From the NCBI RefSeq assembly GCF_000315235.1, contig NZ_BALG01000349.1, positions 1 through 35,756 on the forward strand: a DNA stretch of 35,756 bases, read 5' to 3'. The first letter of the stretch is position 1, and each line of letters opens with the position of its first letter. A program made the translations under genes and the position numbers. A model generated the notes under the pieces. The model made no database searches and was not told the DNA's origin. It was given only the letters and a program-made list of their open reading frames with translations. Source of the stretch: Paenibacillus popilliae ATCC 14706 (lineage in GTDB: Bacteria > Bacillota > Bacilli > Paenibacillales > Paenibacillaceae). Of the stretch, positions 14,434 to 23,874 are shown one piece after another.

Positions 14434-15399
14434 ATGAGCATGGATTCATCCATCGTCCTGTCGGTGCAGCAGGTCGTGAAGCGGATCGGCCGCAAGTCCA
14501 TTATTAACAATGTCACTTTCGATGTGCGGGCAGGTGAAATCTTCGGCTTTCTCGGCCCGAACGGGTCGGGCAAGACGACGACGATCCGCATGCTGGTCGA
14601 TCTTATTAAGCCGACATCCGGGCGCATTCAAGTGTGTGGATTCAATGTGAACCGCGAGCCGGAGCGGGCCTTGCGCTATGTTGGATCCATTGTCGAGAAC
14701 CCGGAGATGTATAACTTTTTGACTGGGTGGGAAAATTTAGAACATTTCGCCCGCATGATGCCGGAGTTGGGACCCGAACGAATTCAGGAGGTCGTCGATA
14801 TCGTTGGCCTGTCCAACCGGATTCATGATCGGGTCAAAACCTATTCTCTCGGCATGAGGCAGCGTCTTGGCATTGCGCAGGCGCTGCTTGGGCGGCCGAA
14901 ACTCCTTATTTTGGATGAGCCGACGAACGGGCTGGACCCGCTCGGTATCAAGGAACTGCGCGCCTTCATTCGTGAGCTGGCCGACAGCGGCATGGCCGTA
15001 TTCGTCTCCAGCCATCTGCTGAGCGAGATTCAGCTGATGTGCGATCGCGTAGCGATTATTAGTCGCGGGAAGGTGTTGGCTGTCGATGATGTCGAACGGC
15101 TGTTGACGGGGAGGAATCAATTCGTTGTCTGGCAGGCACAGCCGGCCGCCAAGGCGCGGGAGATTCTGGAGCGCAGCGGTGCGGTCCGGTTCTATAACCG
15201 GGAAGAGGGCGTCATTGACGCAGCGGCGCTCGTGGGTATGCCGGAGGACGCGATGTTGACGGAGACGGCTCCGGAACGGATTGCGGTTCTGAACCGAAGC
15301 TTGCTGGATGCGGGCATTGAAGTGGAAGGAATCCAACGCATTTTGCCGACCCTAGAACAGCTATTTTTGGAATTAACGGAGGGGGAGCGCATTGAGTAG
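14434..15399 (+). CDS. ABC transporter ATPase (ABC-2 export type)
   Basis: A 321-residue cytosolic ATPase with Walker A GPNGSGKTTT, Q-loop in SIVENPEMYNFLTG, signature YSLGMRQRL, Walker B LLILDEPTNGLD and switch His in VFVSSHLLSE. A C-terminal extension of about 100 residues follows the NBD, as in the CcmA/BcrA-like drug and lipid export group. The ATG has an AGAGGAGG site. Its stop overlaps the start of the permease gene by eight bases, so the two form one transporter. The substrate cannot be read from sequence. Confidence 0.9.
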   Translation: MSMDSSIVLSVQQVVKRIGRKSIINNVTFDVRAGEIFGFLGPNGSGKTTTIRMLVDLIKPTSGRIQVCGFNVNREPERALRYVGSIVENPEMYNFLTGWENLEHFARMMPELGPERIQEVVDIVGLSNRIHDRVKTYSLGMRQRLGIAQALLGRPKLLILDEPTNGLDPLGIKELRAFIRELADSGMAVFVSSHLLSEIQLMCDRVAIISRGKVLAVDDVERLLTGRNQFVVWQAQPAAKAREILERSGAVRFYNREEGVIDAAALVGMPEDAMLTETAPERIAVLNRSLLDAGIEVEGIQRILPTLEQLFLELTEGERIE

Positions 15400-16381
15400 C
15401 CTGTTGCCCTTGATTCAGAACGAGACGATCAAAGTGTTGAGGAAAAACCGCTTCTATATCATCCTGCTTATCCTTATCATTATGATTCCGGTCTTTACCT
15501 ACGCGCAAATGAAAATCGTGGACAACAATCGCGAGAAATTTAAGCAAGACTGGCGTCTAGAGTTGCAGCAGCGGATTACGGACATCCAGAACTCGCTTGG
15601 CAGCGACCGGGTGCCGGAGGAGTGGAAGAAGTACCGGCGCATCGTACTGCAGCAGCTTCAATATAATCTTGATCACGATATCAATCCGAGCGACCCGAAT
15701 GGGGTTACCTTTACCCGTACCTTTTTGGACAATTCTGTCACGCTATTCATTCCGCTGCTCGTCATGGCGATTGCGAGCGACATCGTGTCCTCGGAACGTT
15801 CGGCGGGCACGATCAAGATGCTGCTGACCCGGCCGATCCGGCGCTGGAAGGTGCTGCTGAGCAAATGGATTGTGCTCATGATGTTCACCGGCATCATCGT
15901 ATTTTTGACAGCGCTGCTATCCTATCTTATCTCTGGGCTCGTCTTCGGTTACAGCGGCTGGACCTATCCGATCTTCACCGGCTTTTCCTTGACCGACACG
16001 GATGTCAATTTCGAGGCGGTGCATACCGTGCCTTCCTGGCTCTATATGCTTATGCAGCTTGGACTTGTCTGGTTCTCGAGCATTGTCGTCGCCGCGCTCG
16101 GCTTTATGATTTCAGTGCTTGTCCGCAGCACGGCAGCCAGCATCGTGATACTGATGGCGACTTTAATCGCCGGATCGATTCTATACAACATGGCCTCTTC
16201 CTGGCCGACAGCGAAATATTTATTCATGATTAACCTGAAGCTAACGGATTATTTGGCGGGAACCCCGGCTCCCGTAGAAGGGATGACGCTGCCGTTTTCT
16301 CTTGCCGTATTAACGGTATGGGGGGCTGCCGGATTGATTGTGGCATTCCGAGTCTTTACGAAACAGGATATATTGAATTAG
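15392..16381 (+). CDS. ABC-2 type permease
   Basis: A 329-residue integral membrane partner of the preceding ATPase. The first span (about 22-38, FYIILLILIIMIPVFTYAQ) is followed by a 70-residue extracytoplasmic loop, then five more hydrophobic segments, including SVTLFIPLLVMAIASDI, the coupling region SSERSAGTIKMLLTRPIRR typical of ABC-2 permeases, and SFSLAVLTVWGAAGLIVAF-like C-terminal spans. The start is TTG at 15392 behind GGAGGGGG, overlapping the ATPase stop. Complete. Confidence 0.88.
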   Translation: MSSLLPLIQNETIKVLRKNRFYIILLILIIMIPVFTYAQMKIVDNNREKFKQDWRLELQQRITDIQNSLGSDRVPEEWKKYRRIVLQQLQYNLDHDINPSDPNGVTFTRTFLDNSVTLFIPLLVMAIASDIVSSERSAGTIKMLLTRPIRRWKVLLSKWIVLMMFTGIIVFLTALLSYLISGLVFGYSGWTYPIFTGFSLTDTDVNFEAVHTVPSWLYMLMQLGLVWFSSIVVAALGFMISVLVRSTAASIVILMATLIAGSILYNMASSWPTAKYLFMINLKLTDYLAGTPAPVEGMTLPFSLAVLTVWGAAGLIVAFRVFTKQDILN

Positions 16382-16566
16382 AATAGACAAGTACTTGTTT
16401 TCCTTGTTCGTAAAGATTTTCGGACAAACTTATCAAGAATGTAAAGCATCTGTTTGCATCCGGACGATTTACATGGTGGGAGTGGTCTCCCTTCCTGCGG
16501 GTGCGACAGATTTTCTTTTGATTATGAACAGAACCATTTGAATGAAGGATTGAAGGAGGAGCTGGA
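16382..16566 (+). promoter_or_regulatory. parE upstream region with two dyads
   Basis: Right after the permease stop lies the 12-base palindrome ACAAGTACTTGT (16387-16398). A little further, TTGTTCG pairs with CGGACAA (7 bp with one wobble) across about 10 bases. Neither is followed by a U-run and neither matches the Bacillus LexA box (GAAC-N4-GTTC). A clear -35/-10 pair is not evident. These are candidate regulatory sites for topoisomerase IV expression, of uncertain meaning. Confidence 0.3.
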
Positions 16567-18558
16567 ATGGTCGAGCAATTCGATTTGTTCAATCAGCTGC
16601 CGGGCAATGAGGGAGCATCGGGGAACCGGAACGGGGAATATGGAGCGGACGATATACAGGTCCTGGAAGGGCTTGTTGCGGTTCGCAAGCGTCCAGGCAT
16701 GTACATTGGCAGTACAAGTTCCTCGGGGCTGCATCATCTGGTATGGGAGATCGTGGATAATGCCGTGGACGAGCATTTGGCCAGGTTTTGCTCCCAGATC
16801 GATGTAACAATTCATAAGGATCAGTCGGTGACGGTCCGTGACAACGGGCGCGGCATCCCGACAGGCATGCATAAGACAGGCGTTCCGACGCCCCAGGTCG
16901 TCTATACGGTACTGCACGCGGGCGGCAAGTTCGGCGGCGCGGGATATAAGAAATCAGGAGGCTTGCACGGGGTCGGGGCTTCGGTGACGAACGCGCTCTC
17001 GGAGTGGCTTGTGGTGGAAATTTACCGCGACGGGCATATTCATAGACAGCGCTTCGAATCATGGATGGAGGAGAACGGGACGGAGCATGTCGGGGAGCCG
17101 GTGACTGGTCTCGAGAGGTTGGGGAATACGAACAAGACCGGCACGAAGGTAACCTTCAAGCCGGATGCCAAAGTGTTCCATGGCAATATTCATTTGAGCT
17201 ATGACAATCTGGCGGAGCGGCTGCAGGAGATCGCCTTCCTCAATTCAGGCCTGAAAGTTACGCTGAAGGATGAGCGAACCGACAAGGAGGATACCTTCTG
17301 CTATGGAGGCGGGGCAAGCGAGTTTGTCCGATTTTTGAATGAAGGCAAAAGCGTTCTGAATGAGGTCGTTCATTTCGTAGCCGAGAAGGACGAGACGGAA
17401 GTGGAGGTCGCTCTTCAGTATAATGATGGCTATACGGAGACGATCGCTTCGTTCGTCAATTCGATTCCGACGCGCGGCGGCGGTACGCACGAGACGGGTT
17501 TCAAGACCGCCTATACGCGCGTGATGAATGAATATGCGCGCAAGAACAACCTGCTGAAGGAGAAGGACAAAAATCTCGACGGCAACGACCTGCGTGAAGG
17601 CATGATGGCCGTCATCAACGTGAAAATGTCGGATGTCGAGTTCGTCGGACAGACGAAGGATCAACTGGGCAGCGCGTCTGCGCGCAGCGCGGTCGATACG
17701 ATCGTGTCCGAGCATATGAGCATTTTCCTGGAGGAAAACCCGCAAGTCGCTCAGATGCTCGTCAAGAAGGCGATCCAGGCCTCCAAGGCGCGCGAGGCTG
17801 CGCGCAAGGCGAGAGAAGAAGTGCGCAGCGGCAAGAAGCGGAGCGAGAGCTCGAACCTGAACGGGAAGCTGACGCCGGCCCAGTCGAAAGATTATTCGCG
17901 CAATGAGCTCTTTATCGTCGAAGGGGACTCGGCGGGCGGATCAGCGAAGCAGGGAAGGGATTCGCGTGTCCAGGCGATATTGCCGCTGAAGGGCAAGCCG
18001 TTGAATCCGGAAAAAGCCAAGCTGGCGGACATACTGAAAAATGATGAGTACCGCACGATCATTCACGCGATCGGGGCGGGCGTCGGTACGGAATTCGAAG
18101 CGGAAGAGAGCAATTACGCCAAGATCATCATCATGACCGATGCCGATACCGACGGCGCGCACATTCAAGTGCTGCTTCTGACGTTCTTCTATCGCTACAT
18201 GAAGCCGCTGATCGATCAAGGCAAGGTGTATATTGCGCAGCCTCCTTTATATAAAATTATGCATAAAAAAGGGAAGCATGCGACGGTACGCTACGCTTGG
18301 TCGGATGAGCAGCTAAGCAATTATTTGAAGCAGTTCGGATCGAGCGCCGAGATTCAGCGGTACAAAGGGCTCGGGGAAATGAATCCGGATCAGCTCTGGG
18401 AGACGACCATGGACCCAGAGACCCGCACGCTGCTGCAGGTGCGCATTGAGGATGCGGCCAAGGCGGAGCGCAGAGTGTCGACGCTGATGGGCGACAAGGT
18501 GGAGCCGCGCAAGCGCTGGATCGTGGAGAATGTGGATTTTGCGGAGTTCGAGCAATAG
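16567..18558 (+). CDS. parE: DNA topoisomerase IV subunit B
   Basis: The 663-residue ATPase/TOPRIM subunit that decatenates daughter chromosomes with ParC. GHKL motifs are present: WEIVDNAVDEH, RDNGRGIP and KSGGLHGVGASVTNALSEW. The transducer contains KDQLGSASARSAVD. The TOPRIM domain has FIVEGDSAGGSAKQGRD, PLKGKPLN and IIIMTDADTDGAHIQV, and the C-terminus has YKGLGEMNPDQLWETTMDP. ParE is preferred to GyrB because the whole protein, including the stretch AREAARKAREEVRSGKKR, follows B. subtilis ParE, and no dnaA/recF context is present. The start has an AAGGAGGAG site. parC follows after 15 bases. Confidence 0.95.
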   Translation: MVEQFDLFNQLPGNEGASGNRNGEYGADDIQVLEGLVAVRKRPGMYIGSTSSSGLHHLVWEIVDNAVDEHLARFCSQIDVTIHKDQSVTVRDNGRGIPTGMHKTGVPTPQVVYTVLHAGGKFGGAGYKKSGGLHGVGASVTNALSEWLVVEIYRDGHIHRQRFESWMEENGTEHVGEPVTGLERLGNTNKTGTKVTFKPDAKVFHGNIHLSYDNLAERLQEIAFLNSGLKVTLKDERTDKEDTFCYGGGASEFVRFLNEGKSVLNEVVHFVAEKDETEVEVALQYNDGYTETIASFVNSIPTRGGGTHETGFKTAYTRVMNEYARKNNLLKEKDKNLDGNDLREGMMAVINVKMSDVEFVGQTKDQLGSASARSAVDTIVSEHMSIFLEENPQVAQMLVKKAIQASKAREAARKAREEVRSGKKRSESSNLNGKLTPAQSKDYSRNELFIVEGDSAGGSAKQGRDSRVQAILPLKGKPLNPEKAKLADILKNDEYRTIIHAIGAGVGTEFEAEESNYAKIIIMTDADTDGAHIQVLLLTFFYRYMKPLIDQGKVYIAQPPLYKIMHKKGKHATVRYAWSDEQLSNYLKQFGSSAEIQRYKGLGEMNPDQLWETTMDPETRTLLQVRIEDAAKAERRVSTLMGDKVEPRKRWIVENVDFAEFEQ

Positions 18559-18573
18559 AAAGGTGAGAAACTG

Positions 18574-21021
18574 ATGAGCGTATCGGAACAATTCAAACCA
18601 GCGTTTCTAGAAGATGTTGTCGGCGACCGGTTCGGCCGGTATTCCAAATATATCATCCAGGATCGTGCGATTCCCGATGTCAGGGACGGCCTCAAGCCGG
18701 TCCAGCGCCGCATTCTGTATGCGATGTATGAATCCGGCAATACGCCGGACAAGCCGTACCGCAAGTCGGCGAAGACCGTCGGGGACGTCATGGGGAACTA
18801 CCATCCGCACGGGGATGCGTCCATTTATGACGGCATGGTGCGCATGGCCCAGCCTTGGAAAATGGGGCATGTGCTCGTAGACGGGCACGGCAACTGGGGC
18901 TCGCAGGATGATGACCCGGCAGCTGCGATGCGGTATACGGAAGCGCGCCTGTCTCCAATAGCAATGGAACTGCTGAGAGATATTGAGAAGGATACTGTCC
19001 AGTTCCGTCCGAACTTCGATAATACGGACAAGGAGCCTTCCGTTCTGCCAGCACGCTTTCCGAATCTGCTTGTGAACGGGGTCAGCGGGATTTCTTCCGG
19101 CTTCGCAACCGAGATTCCTACCCATAATTTGCGTGAGATCATCGATGCCTGCACGGCGTTGATCGACCAGCCGGCGATGGAGCTGGACGATCTGATGCGG
19201 ATCGTGCAAGGGCCTGATTTCCCGACTGGCGGGATGATTATGGGGGAAGGCGGAATTCGCGATGCCTATCGGACCGGCAAGGGCCGGATTTACATTCGGG
19301 CGAAGACGGAGATCGAGGATATCCGCGGCGGCAAACAGCAGATTGTCATTACCGAAATTCCGTATCAAGTCGTCAAAGCGCGGCTCGTCACGTCTATGGA
19401 AAATATCCGGCTGGAAAAAAAGGTGGACGGCATTGCGGAGGTTCGGGACGAGAGCGGCCGCAGCGGCTTGCGTATCGTCGTTGAGCTGAAGAAGGATGCG
19501 GATGCAAACGGGATTCTGAATTATTTGCTGAAAAAGACGGATCTGCAAATCGTCTATAACTTCAATATGGTCGCGATTGTGAACAAGGCACCGCAGCAGC
19601 TCGGCCTCAAGCCGATGCTGGAACAGTACATCAGCCATCAGAAGGAAGTCGTTACGAACCGTACCCGATACGATCTGAATAAATTGGAGGACCGGGCCCA
19701 TGTGCTCGAAGGCTTGGTCAAAGCGCTCGATATTTTGGATGACGTTATCGCGACGATCAAGGGCTCCAAAAACCGTCAGGACGCGCAAACCAATCTGATG
19801 AACAAGTACGGCTTCACGGAGCGGCAGGCTGATGCCATCCTGACGTTGCAATTATACCGTCTGACCAATCTGGAGCTGACGGCCCTGACGAAGGAGCTTG
19901 ACGAAATTCGGAAAAAAATTACGGAGTACCGCGCGATTCTGGATAATGAGCGCAAGCTGCTTTCCATTATCAAGAAAGAACTGAGCGAAATCCGCAATAA
20001 ATACGGCATCGACAGACGCTCGGTCATTCAGGGCGAGGTTGAGGAGATCAAGGTCAACCTGGAAGTGATCGTCAATGCCGAGGATGTCATGGTGACACTG
20101 TCGAACGAAGGCTACATCAAGCGGACAAGCCTGCTCTCGTTCACCCGTTCGGGTGGGGAGTGGAAAGGCTCCGGCGTAAAGGAAGGCGACTACATCCGCC
20201 ATGTATTCGAGGTCAATACACTGGATAGGCTGTTGCTTTTCACACAGCGTGGGCAGTATTTCTCGCTGCCGGTTCATCTGCTGCCCGAATTCAAATGGAA
20301 GGACAACGGCACTGCTATCGTGAATGTGATTCCGATCGGGAAGGAAGATCGCATCGTCAGCGTCATTCCTGTTAAATCGTTCGCCGATGAGCACTCCTCT
20401 TTGTTGTTCGTCACCCGGCGCGGCCAGGTGAAGCGAACGCTGCTCAAGGAGTATGAGACGAATCGTTCCGGGGCGATCGCGGCTTGCAAGGTCTTGAACT
20501 CCGACGAAGTGCTGACCGTACTGCCGAGCGACGGCTCGCATGATCTGCTGCTTGTGACGAAGCTCGGGATGTCCATCCGCTTCGCCGAAGAAGAGGTTAG
20601 CTTGATGGGACGGGCCGCCGGCGGCGTGCGCGGCATCCAGCTGAAGGAAGACGATGATGTCGCTGCGGTGCTTCAAGTCATTGGAGACGAAGGGGAAATA
20701 ACGGTCATGTCGGATCTCGGATGGGGCAAGCGTTCGCTCCTGCTCGACTATCCGACCCAAGGCCGCGGCGGCAAAGGGATCGCCACCTTCGAGTTCAAGG
20801 AAGGCAAGCGCGTGAAACCGAACGGTTCCCGCCTGATCGGAGCTTTCTTCAGCCAGACTGCCTATCCGATTACGTTCATTACCGATGCAGGGCATGCCCA
20901 TACGCTGCTGACCGAACAGGCGCCATTGATGGATCGGAAAGCGCAAGGCCGCTCCCTCATGCCGATGGACAAAGGGGAAGAGATCGCAGCGGCGGTGGTG
21001 ATCGGCCCGTGCGGCGATTAG
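18574..21021 (+). CDS. parC: DNA topoisomerase IV subunit A
   Basis: The 815-residue DNA breakage-reunion subunit. The winged-helix part has [15 protein letters not shown] and [10 protein letters not shown], with catalytic Tyr121 in [10 protein letters not shown]. The tower and coiled coil lie at about 330-480. The C-terminal beta-pinwheel (about 490-815) includes KRTSLLSF and [10 protein letters not shown] repeats and a GyrA-box-like QGRGGKG. In the quinolone-resistance region, Ala82 and Asp86 occupy the positions that are Ser and Glu in the Bacillus and Staphylococcus proteins (HGDSS..YE). Its TAG at 21019-21021 overlaps the stop of a convergent small gene. Confidence 0.94.
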   Translation: MSVSEQFKPAFLEDVVGDRFGRYSKYIIQDRAIPDVRDGLKPVQRRILYAMYESGNTPDKPYRKSAKTVGDVMGNYHPHGDASIYDGMVRMAQPWKMGHVLVDGHGNWGSQDDDPAAAMRYTEARLSPIAMELLRDIEKDTVQFRPNFDNTDKEPSVLPARFPNLLVNGVSGISSGFATEIPTHNLREIIDACTALIDQPAMELDDLMRIVQGPDFPTGGMIMGEGGIRDAYRTGKGRIYIRAKTEIEDIRGGKQQIVITEIPYQVVKARLVTSMENIRLEKKVDGIAEVRDESGRSGLRIVVELKKDADANGILNYLLKKTDLQIVYNFNMVAIVNKAPQQLGLKPMLEQYISHQKEVVTNRTRYDLNKLEDRAHVLEGLVKALDILDDVIATIKGSKNRQDAQTNLMNKYGFTERQADAILTLQLYRLTNLELTALTKELDEIRKKITEYRAILDNERKLLSIIKKELSEIRNKYGIDRRSVIQGEVEEIKVNLEVIVNAEDVMVTLSNEGYIKRTSLLSFTRSGGEWKGSGVKEGDYIRHVFEVNTLDRLLLFTQRGQYFSLPVHLLPEFKWKDNGTAIVNVIPIGKEDRIVSVIPVKSFADEHSSLLFVTRRGQVKRTLLKEYETNRSGAIAACKVLNSDEVLTVLPSDGSHDLLLVTKLGMSIRFAEEEVSLMGRAAGGVRGIQLKEDDDVAAVLQVIGDEGEITVMSDLGWGKRSLLLDYPTQGRGGKGIATFEFKEGKRVKPNGSRLIGAFFSQTAYPITFITDAGHAHTLLTEQAPLMDRKAQGRSLMPMDKGEEIAAAVVIGPCGD

Positions 21022-21188
21022 TCAAACGGCTTGTGCGGAGGATGCAGATCATCATGCATGCGGATGATCCATTCTAACAGGACCCGCAGGGGCACCGGTT
21101 CATCGAGCCGGTCGACCCACTGCGGGTCTTGCTGCAGGAATCCGGCCTTCATGGCCTTGTGGATAAGCTCGTCATCGGTGAACTTCAT
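21018..21188 (-). CDS. Small unknown protein (56 aa) convergent to parC
   Basis: Read leftward from the ATG at 21188, 56 sense codons lead to a TAA at 21018-21020. A strong site (GAGGAGG, six bases before ATG) supports translation. The product begins [20 protein letters not shown] and ends HPPHKPFD, with an amphipathic acidic N-terminal helix, [15 protein letters not shown] and a hydrophobic [13 protein letters not shown] segment. It is not obviously secreted. The stop overlaps the parC stop on the other strand by two bases. The family is unknown to me; the good ribosome site and protein-like composition make it a likely real gene. Confidence 0.7.
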   Translation of the reverse strand: MKFTDDELIHKAMKAGFLQQDPQWVDRLDEPVPLRVLLEWIIRMHDDLHPPHKPFD

Positions 21189-21332
21189 CAGCATTCCTCC
21201 TCGCTATGCGGTATAAGTAGACGGGTCATTCGCCCATGCTTTAACTTATGCGCATCAGGGCCGCAGCGTGCGCAATCCGGCCGGGAGCCGCGTTGGCGGA
21301 GGGGAAGAATGGACGCGAGCGTAGCTGAAAGG

Positions 21333-21361
21333 ATGACCGCGCGTGGATCATGTGGTATAAT
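21333..21361 (+). promoter_or_regulatory. Sigma-A-type promoter for the MarR gene
   Basis: ATGACC (21333-21338), a 17-base spacer, and a perfect TATAAT (21356-21361) lie 70 bases upstream of the MarR start. The remaining intergenic sequence 21189-21332 shows no other gene. Confidence 0.5.
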
Positions 21362-21431
21362 TTACTTGTTTTTGGGAATCGGAAATTGGAGTAACTGAAT
21401 TCGGCACGGAGAAAAGGGGGAAGCAGCGGAT

Positions 21432-21914
21432 ATGCATGCAACCGAATTTGCCAAGCTATGGTCGAAGTTGTCGAAGGATTACAAGGGGGTTATGGATGAA
21501 GCACTGGCGCCCAGTCTGACAGAAAGCCAGCTTGCCGTCCTAGAGCTGGTGGCGGAGTATGGCAAGGTGAAGCCTTCCGATTTGCTTCCGCATCTGGCGA
21601 CGACTCCGGCAGCGATTACGACATTGCTCGATCGAATGGAGAAGAATGCGCTCATTATGCGTGAACGCGACTCGGCCGACCGGCGAATCGTGTGGATTCA
21701 GGCTACTCCGTTCGGAGAACAAGAGATGCGGCGCGGTATCGAGATTCGGGAATCGTATTGGAATGACACGTTGCATCGCATCTCTACCCATAATCAGCAG
21801 CTGCTCATTCTGTTGCTGGGCAAGCTTGCGAATAAGCCGGCCGCCCCCGATATTGGCAGCGACCGGAATGAAGCGTTGATCTCCAGTGCGGCAGGGGGGC
21901 ACCGTTCGCGCTAG
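21432..21914 (+). CDS. MarR-family transcriptional regulator
   Basis: A 160-residue winged-helix regulator. The N-terminal helix (FAKLWSKLSKDYKGVM) is followed by LTESQLAVLELVAEYG, a helix-turn-helix KPSDLLPHLATTPAAITTLL, and the wing MRERDSADRRIVWIQAT, then C-terminal dimerisation helices. Complete, unlike the MarR remnant at 2984-3283. The ligand and targets are unknown; autoregulation is usual for the family, but no palindrome is obvious at its promoter. Its stop shares the tetramer CTAG with the stop of the convergent CapA gene. Confidence 0.88.
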   Translation: MHATEFAKLWSKLSKDYKGVMDEALAPSLTESQLAVLELVAEYGKVKPSDLLPHLATTPAAITTLLDRMEKNALIMRERDSADRRIVWIQATPFGEQEMRRGIEIRESYWNDTLHRISTHNQQLLILLLGKLANKPAAPDIGSDRNEALISSAAGGHRSR

Positions 21915-23143
21915 TGGGCCGGCAGTGCCTGCAGCAGCACCGGCAGTTCGGACATGGAGGAGATATGGCTGGCTGCCCGCTGCTTCATGTTGGACATCTG
22001 CTGCCGTTGTTGCCTGGTGAACCGTGTATCCGCCATATCCTTCAAGACGGAGGATAGTGGAATGACGCTGTAATTCCGTTTTTCACGCGGCCCGTTAATG
22101 TACACCCATGTCGGCTCAGCCGAAATTTCCTTCAGCTCGATCGTTCCTTCCGGCATATGCTTCTCAATTGTGACACCGAAGATGAGACCGATATCTTTGC
22201 CGTCTCCTTGTTGATTCGAGATAAAATTGCCCAATGAATAAATAATAAGTCCATCTCGCGTCTGGCCGTGCTTATCCTTGACGGTCAAGCGTTCATAAGG
22301 CTGAAGTACATGCGGGTGCGAGCCAAGAATGATATCGGCTCCGGCCTGGACGAGCTTATGCGCCAGCTGAATCTGTTCTTTGTTCGGATTCGGATCGTAC
22401 TCGGTTCCGAAATGCAGGGCGACGGTCACGACGTCGGCTCCCGCTGAGCGGGTCTTCTGAATATCTTCGATCATGCGCTTTTCATCAATAAGGGAGACGA
22501 GGTACGGTTTATCCTGGGGAAGCGGGATTCCGTTCGTCCCGTATGTATAAGCAAGAATCCCCATCGTTATCCCGTTCTTTTCCATCAGTGTCGGCTGTCT
22601 GGATTCCCATAGGGAAGCCGAGATGCCCTTCGTGACGAGGTCGCGCTCCTCGAGCACTTCTCTCGTTCGTAGCGCACCGCTTTCCCACCGGTCCAGCGTG
22701 TGATTGTTCGCGGCGGTGACAATGTTGAAGCCAGCATCCTTCAGCGCGTCGGCCAGCTCGGGCGGCGCATTGAACATTGGGTAGCCTGTATACACCTTCT
22801 CGCCCCCAAGCAAGGGGGTCTCTAGATTCGCCCAGCACCAGTCGGCTTCCTGCAGCAGCGGCTTCACGTTCGTGAAGAACCCTCGGAAATCATACTTTTC
22901 TGTCTTCGGATTCAGATAAGCCGGGAACTGCGGCGAATGCATCATAATATCTCCTACGGCCAGGAGCCTCCCGCTTAGCGTATACGGCTCGGCTTCAACG
23001 GGAGGCTCTCCGGCCTCCAGCGCGGCCGTCTCCCCCTGATGTTCATGAGGATCGGGGGCGGGGGAACCGCAGGCGGTCAGCAGCAGGAAGACCATCATTG
23101 CATAGATGAATCTCCTGCCGTCATTGAATCGATACTTGTTCAT
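21911..23143 (-). CDS. CapA/PgsA-family lipoprotein (putative metallophosphatase fold)
   Basis: A 410-residue exported lipoprotein with lipobox LLTAC (Cys25) and a PGA_cap/CapA domain: LLAVGDIMMHSPQF, WCWANLETPL, NIVTAANNHTLDRW, TVALHFGTEYDPNPN and GADIILGSHPHVLQ, whose Asp/Asn/His pattern is that of the calcineurin-like CapA family. In Bacillus, CapA/PgsA takes part in poly-gamma-glutamate synthesis or export. No pgsBC genes are near, so that role is unsupported here. The start has an AAGGAG site. It is the last gene of a leftward set with the pseudouridine synthase 36 bases upstream. Confidence 0.88.
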   Translation of the reverse strand: MNKYRFNDGRRFIYAMMVFLLLTACGSPAPDPHEHQGETAALEAGEPPVEAEPYTLSGRLLAVGDIMMHSPQFPAYLNPKTEKYDFRGFFTNVKPLLQEADWCWANLETPLLGGEKVYTGYPMFNAPPELADALKDAGFNIVTAANNHTLDRWESGALRTREVLEERDLVTKGISASLWESRQPTLMEKNGITMGILAYTYGTNGIPLPQDKPYLVSLIDEKRMIEDIQKTRSAGADVVTVALHFGTEYDPNPNKEQIQLAHKLVQAGADIILGSHPHVLQPYERLTVKDKHGQTRDGLIIYSLGNFISNQQGDGKDIGLIFGVTIEKHMPEGTIELKEISAEPTWVYINGPREKRNYSVIPLSSVLKDMADTRFTRQQRQQMSNMKQRAASHISSMSELPVLLQALPAH

Positions 23144-23179
23144 AATATGCCGCTCCTTTCTCTTAAAAAGCGGGCAGCA

Positions 23180-23866
23180 TCAATCAAGGATGCTGTACTT
23201 CCACAGGGTCCAAGGGTATTCATAAGGCGGGGTGGAATCGAACTCCATCTCCGTCTTCGTTACCGGATGGGGAAAGGCCAACCGTCGCGACCATAGCGCG
23301 AGCTGCTGCCCCGGCCGATTCAGCTCGGCCCCGTATTTTTGATCTCCGTACAGCGGGCAGCCCAGCTGCTTCATCTGGACTCGGATCTGATGCGGTCTCC
23401 CAGTGTGCAGCGCAATCCGGACAAGCGACATGCCTTCGGCGCTTCCGAGCACCTTATAGTCGAGCACCGCTTCCTTGCCTCCCGTTGTGCCGGGCGGCAC
23501 GATACGGACGGTATTGATCCGGGCATCCTTGAGCAGCGTATGCTTCAAGGTACCGTGCCGGGAGGCGGGGACGCCATGCACGACGGCGATATATTCCTTG
23601 CCCAGCTCTCGCTTGCGGACCGTATCCGACAGCCGGGCGGCCGCCTTCGATGTCTTCGCGAACACCATCGCGCCGCCGACGGGGCGATCCAGCCGGTGAA
23701 TGAGTCCGAGGTATACATTGCCCGGCTTGTTGTGGCTTATCTTTAAATCCTGCTTGATCGCTGTGAGCATGTCCATATCCCCGGTATCATCGGCCTGAGA
23801 CAGCAGATTCGGCGGCTTCACCACGACGATGACATGATTGTCTTCGTACAGGACGTCTATGTTCAT
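23180..23866 (-). CDS. RluA-family RNA pseudouridine synthase
   Basis: A 228-residue enzyme that isomerises uridine to pseudouridine in rRNA or tRNA. It starts MNIDVLYEDNHVIVVVKPPN, and the catalytic motif HRLDRPVGGAMVF has Asp60 (Thr replaced by Val within the usual HRLDxxTSG). Later motifs are YIAVVHG, LHTGRPHQIRVQ and GCPLYGDQKYG. No S4 domain is present, as in short RluA paralogues. The longer open frame upstream overlaps the methyltransferase gene and is not used. The ATG at 23866 lies 9 bases after the methyltransferase stop; a GTG overlapping that stop (GTGA) is an alternative. Target uridine unknown. Confidence 0.88.
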   Translation of the reverse strand: MNIDVLYEDNHVIVVVKPPNLLSQADDTGDMDMLTAIKQDLKISHNKPGNVYLGLIHRLDRPVGGAMVFAKTSKAAARLSDTVRKRELGKEYIAVVHGVPASRHGTLKHTLLKDARINTVRIVPPGTTGGKEAVLDYKVLGSAEGMSLVRIALHTGRPHQIRVQMKQLGCPLYGDQKYGAELNRPGQQLALWSRRLAFPHPVTKTEMEFDSTPPYEYPWTLWKYSILD

Positions 23867-23874
23867 CACCGGAT

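Noticed and set aside
16387-16425. LexA/SOS box upstream of parE
   Set aside because: The palindrome ACAAGTACTTGT and the TTGTTCG/CGGACAA dyad do not fit GAAC-N4-GTTC spacing.
18607-19851. A 414-residue open frame on the minus strand
   Set aside because: It is fully antisense to parC, whose catalytic motifs are intact; the reverse product has no recognisable motif and is a codon-bias shadow.
19852-20946. A 364-residue minus-strand open frame
   Set aside because: Antisense to the ParC beta-pinwheel, with His/Arg/Gln-rich noise composition.
16567-21021. gyrB-gyrA instead of parE-parC
   Set aside because: The subunits follow B. subtilis ParE and ParC over their length, and there is no dnaA/recF/origin context. 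The GyrA-box-like QGRGGKG alone is not enough.
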